24,987 nucleotides of DNA, taken from Anaerolineales bacterium (GTDB taxonomy: Bacteria; Chloroflexota; Anaerolineae; Anaerolineales; UBA4823). The stretch's first letter is position 1, and each line of letters begins with the position of its first letter. The position numbers were made by a program, and so were the translations under genes. Shown one piece after another: positions 22,443 through 24,987 of this stretch. The stretch is taken from NCBI GenBank assembly GCA_016932955.1, contig JAFGBV010000284.1, forward strand, positions 1-24,987, given 5' to 3'. The notes beneath the pieces are model-generated. The model was not told where the DNA came from. It did no database searches and worked only from the letters and a program-made list of their open reading frames with translations.

Positions 22443-23525
22443 ATGTTGATTATCGACTCTCACGAAGACCTTGCTTACAATATGCTCACCTACGGGCGTG
22501 ACTACCGCCGCAGCGCGGCGGAAACGCGCCAGCGCGAGGCTGGCACGCCAACTCCCGAGCACAACGGCGACACACTGCTCGGCTGGTCTGACTACCAGCG
22601 CGGGCGGGTGGCGGTCATCTTTAGCACGTTGTATGCCTCGCCAGCCCATCGGAGGTTGGGGGAATGGGACACTCAGTATTATGCAACCTACGATGAGGCG
22701 CATGATCGTTACAGCGCCCAATTGGATATTTATCATCAACTGGCGGACGAGAACCCCGATTACTTCCGCATCCTGCTGACCCGGGCAGGCCTAGAGGAGA
22801 GGATTGCAGATTGGAATACGGATGCGGAAACGCACCCGGTGGGGCTGGTGGTGCTGATGGAGGGGGCAGAGGGTGTGCGGGATCCTGGCGAACTGGAAGA
22901 GTGGTGGAGGCGAGGGCTGCGCATCATTGGACCAGCCTGGGCAGGTACGCGCTTCTGCGGTGGGACGCGCCAGCCCGGCCCTTTGACGGCAGATGGCTTT
23001 GCGCTGCTGGAGCGGATGGGGGAAATCGGCTTTGCGCTGGACATCAGCCACATGGATGAACAAGCCGTGCTGCAGGCGCTCGATATCTACCCTAAGGCGA
23101 TTATCGCCTCGCACTCCAATGCGCTTGCCCTGATTAAGGGCTCGGAATCAAATCGCCACCTGACCGACCGCGTGATTGAAGGGCTGCTGAGGCGCAATGG
23201 GGTGATCGGCGTGTTGCCTTCCAATTCTTTCTTGGTGACCGATTGGAAAGAGCGCGGGCGGGCGAGCGTGACGCTGGATGCAGTGGTTGCCCAGATCGAC
23301 TACATCTGCCAGAAGGCAGGCGATGCACACCACGTGGGGCTGGGCAGCGACTTTGATGGCGGTTTTGGAGTACAATCTGTTCCAGAGGGGATTGATACGA
23401 TTGCCGATCTGAACAAGCTGACCCCGCTATTAGCGCACAAGGGATACTCAGAAGGCGATATTGCTGCCATCCTGGGCGGGAACTGGCTGAACTTTTTACG
23501 AAATGCCTTACCGGAGAGCGTATGA
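22443..23525 (+). CDS. membrane dipeptidase family (M19) peptidase
   Basis: This protein of 360 residues has the M19 metal-site signatures in order: DSHEDL with His7 and Asp9, the bridging Glu in VVLMEGAEGV, ASHSNA, and GSDFDGGFG near the C-terminus. These define the renal-dipeptidase family of amidohydrolase-fold zinc enzymes, which cleave dipeptides (including D-amino-acid containing ones). No signal peptide or membrane segment is visible, so it is probably cytoplasmic. The ATG at 22443 and the GTG at 22440 are both possible starts. The stop overlaps the next ATG (ATGA, 23522-23525), so the small membrane protein is co-translated. Confidence 0.9.
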   Translation: MLIIDSHEDLAYNMLTYGRDYRRSAAETRQREAGTPTPEHNGDTLLGWSDYQRGRVAVIFSTLYASPAHRRLGEWDTQYYATYDEAHDRYSAQLDIYHQLADENPDYFRILLTRAGLEERIADWNTDAETHPVGLVVLMEGAEGVRDPGELEEWWRRGLRIIGPAWAGTRFCGGTRQPGPLTADGFALLERMGEIGFALDISHMDEQAVLQALDIYPKAIIASHSNALALIKGSESNRHLTDRVIEGLLRRNGVIGVLPSNSFLVTDWKERGRASVTLDAVVAQIDYICQKAGDAHHVGLGSDFDGGFGVQSVPEGIDTIADLNKLTPLLAHKGYSEGDIAAILGGNWLNFLRNALPESV

Positions 23526-23977
23526 CTGAACAGGTTGGGCGAAAGAGAGAAGGCGGCGCCCGCATACGCTTTGGGCTGGTGACAACAATATTGGGTTTTG
23601 TGGTGTTTTTAATCGGTGCTGCGCCGGGTCTGTTTGGATTAGACCGCAGCCCGGTGGTGGGGTTCGTGCAGATCGCGATGTTCCTGGTGGGACTGGGTGT
23701 CATCTGCCTTGGCGGGTACATCAGCCTGGCGGCGCTGTGGAACGGTGGGCCGAAAAGCATTGCCTCGGATATTGGGCTGCGCCTGGTGGGAACGGGTTAC
23801 GTGATCGCAGTCGCATCGGGGATGGCTGATGTATTTGGCTTTGGCAGCCAAAAATTCCCGATGGTGCCTTTTTTTGGCCCCTGGCAGGAAAGCGGGGTTA
23901 TCGTGGGGGAGGCTGTGATCGCGGTGGGCTTGCTGCTGCTCATCCCCTGGCAGCTTGGCCTGAAGCCGAAATCATAA
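23522..23977 (+). CDS. four-helix membrane protein of unknown function
   Basis: The 151 residues contain a short basic cytoplasmic start (EQVGRKREGGARIR) and four hydrophobic segments at about 18-36, 45-70, 84-105 and 124-145. The third and fourth helices contain VGTGYVIAVASGMADVFG and VIVGEAVIAVGLLLLIPW. No family is recognised. It overlaps the M19 peptidase by four bases, so the two are translationally coupled and may act together. Its end overlaps the convergent flavoprotein gene by six bases (23972-23977). Confidence 0.6.
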   Translation: MTEQVGRKREGGARIRFGLVTTILGFVVFLIGAAPGLFGLDRSPVVGFVQIAMFLVGLGVICLGGYISLAALWNGGPKSIASDIGLRLVGTGYVIAVASGMADVFGFGSQKFPMVPFFGPWQESGVIVGEAVIAVGLLLLIPWQLGLKPKS

Positions 23978-24987
23978 CAAACCCATTGCTTGCAACATCT
24001 CGATATTGGAGGCAAATTTAAAGGCTTCCAGATTGCGCTGCTGCGCTTCCTGCTGCTCGGCGGATTCGAGCCTCCACAGATCATTTTTCCTCACAATCGG
24101 TTTATTCAGCCATTCCAGGTGCTGCTCCAGGTTTTCGAGTACACCCTGGGGGTCGCGCAGGGGGCGGACGGTCTGCAAATATTGCAAGATAGCCTGAGCG
24201 CCATTCTCGCCGTCTTTACGCGCCACACCCACCAGCCCACTGCTGGCTTCACGTGACCACCCGGCAACAAAGAGGCGCTCGAGTGGGCGTTCCATATCGG
24301 GATCAAAAGCCTCGTAAGAATGGCCATCTACCGGGAAGCGCGGGTTAGGATTCTTGACAAAAGCGTTCCAGCGGATGTGCAAGCCAAAATCCTCGTCCAC
24401 TTTATCGCCAATACAAAATACGACTGTATCCACGTCGAGGATGCGGGTGGTTCCGGTGCGCTTGGCCTGCGCTTCTCCCTCGACGCAAATGAGAGTGGTG
24501 TCTTCCACCTCCAGGCCGATCACCTGTCCCTGCTCGCCACCGGTGATACGCCGAGGTGAGGCCAGGAAATCAAAGCGAAAGCGTGAGGTGGAAACTGGCT
24601 CAGTTGCCCTGGGCAGCGCAGAGAGGATGAAATCTTTAGCCGCCTGGCCATCTTGCCCGACGGCATCCAAGACGGGACGAACCCGCTCAAATTCTTCTTC
24701 CAGGGCGTCCAGGTCGAGGTTGCGCGCCACGCTTTCCATTTCTTTTTTGGTGAACTTGACCTCGGCAGGGCCACGCCGTACTACAGCGACCACTTCATCG
24801 ACTTTGAGATCGCGGATCGCCCAACGAGCAATATCCAGCATCACATTGCCGGCGCCAATCAGGGCAACACGCTTGCCGATACGAAAATCCTTCTGGCTAA
24901 AGGGGGGGAGACGGTTGTAATGATAAACCAGATCCTTGGCATGGTAAACACCTGCCAGATTCTCACCCGGTAAGCCCAGCCACTTGG
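23972..24987 (-). CDS. FAD-dependent NADP oxidoreductase (adrenodoxin reductase-like), 5' end outside window
   Basis: The coding frame runs past the window end, so the N-terminal FAD-binding part is missing. The visible ~337 residues begin with KWLGLPGENLAGVYHAKDLVYHYN. An NAD(P)-binding motif then follows in RVALIGAGNVMLDIARWAI, and a second FAD contact lies in RLFVAGWSREASSGLVGVARKDGENGA. This order matches FprA/adrenodoxin reductase and the related glutamate synthase beta subunits, which pass electrons between NADPH and ferredoxin. The apparent start at 24844 is an internal GTG. The final ~60 residues (LENLEQHLEWLNKPIVRKNDL) form an extra helical tail. Confidence 0.88.
   Translation of the reverse strand, partial: KWLGLPGENLAGVYHAKDLVYHYNRLPPFSQKDFRIGKRVALIGAGNVMLDIARWAIRDLKVDEVVAVVRRGPAEVKFTKKEMESVARNLDLDALEEEFERVRPVLDAVGQDGQAAKDFILSALPRATEPVSTSRFRFDFLASPRRITGGEQGQVIGLEVEDTTLICVEGEAQAKRTGTTRILDVDTVVFCIGDKVDEDFGLHIRWNAFVKNPNPRFPVDGHSYEAFDPDMERPLERLFVAGWSREASSGLVGVARKDGENGAQAILQYLQTVRPLRDPQGVLENLEQHLEWLNKPIVRKNDLWRLESAEQQEAQQRNLEAFKFASNIEMLQAMGLL

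Noticed and set aside
23134..23760. 208-codon minus-strand frame over the M19 peptidase
   Set aside because: Low-complexity Pro/Arg/Ser content opposite a well-supported peptidase and membrane protein.
24902..24908. run of seven G in the flavoprotein gene as a second frameshift site
   Set aside because: The reading frame continues correctly through it to the window edge, so there is no sign of slippage.

Overview
This 25 kb window is a gene-dense bacterial chromosome segment. No rRNA, tRNA, phage or CRISPR element was recognised. The gene content suggests an environmental member of the Chloroflexota, perhaps Anaerolineae: an ACR3/ArsC arsenic cluster, a one-polypeptide-type I/D chelatase, a VC1184-like class V aminotransferase and M3 and M19 peptidases. 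That placement is an inference from protein character, since no marker gene is present.

Layout. (1) Positions 1-4262, + strand: an arsenic-detoxification cluster with a permease end, a small CPNC disulfide protein, a broken exported thioredoxin, a cupin, a PIG-L deacetylase, a 4-Cys Fe-S protein, a low-molecular-weight-phosphatase-type ArsC and an ACR3 arsenite exporter. (2) Positions 4291-6537, - strand: an autoregulated PadR / ABC ATPase / ABC-2 permease operon. It has 4-nt start/stop overlaps and a 19-bp perfect palindrome abutting its -10 box. (3) Positions 6621-9294: a conserved hypothetical and a full-length PLP aminotransferase (-), facing a half-length paralogue (+) whose N-terminal half is missing. 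(4) Positions 9303-13606, + strand: a short SPFH protein, an M3 oligopeptidase, an Fpg/Nei-fold protein lacking the expected catalytic residues, and a zinc alcohol dehydrogenase. (5) Positions 13609-17135: an aldo/keto reductase, a beta-propeller-like lipoprotein and a nitroreductase (-), then an SRPBCC protein (+) that looks leaderless. (6) Positions 17132-20032, - strand: a magnesium/cobalt-chelatase-like AAA+ and VWA pair, split into two reading frames exactly at a run of ten A, plus a ConA-like unknown. (7) Positions 20055-23977, + strand: a beta-lactamase-fold protein, a small ABM-like protein, MutY with a Nudix domain, an M19 dipeptidase and a 4-TM protein. The intergenic DNA here holds several inverted repeats. 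(8) Positions 23972-24987, - strand: a 5'-truncated adrenodoxin-reductase-like flavoprotein.

How the genes work together. In region 1, arsenate would be reduced by ArsC using thioredoxin or a low-molecular-weight thiol, and arsenite exported by ACR3. The PIG-L, cupin and Fe-S genes sit inside this operon and are its least understood part. In region 2, PadR probably represses its own exporter operon. In region 6, the two chelatase reading frames most likely make one ~684-residue protein if one A is skipped, or they are a frameshifted gene or assembly error.

The strongest candidates for something new are the A10-split chelatase, the double-dyad promoter in front of it, the catalytically altered Fpg-like protein, and the PIG-L/cupin/Fe-S insert in the ars operon.
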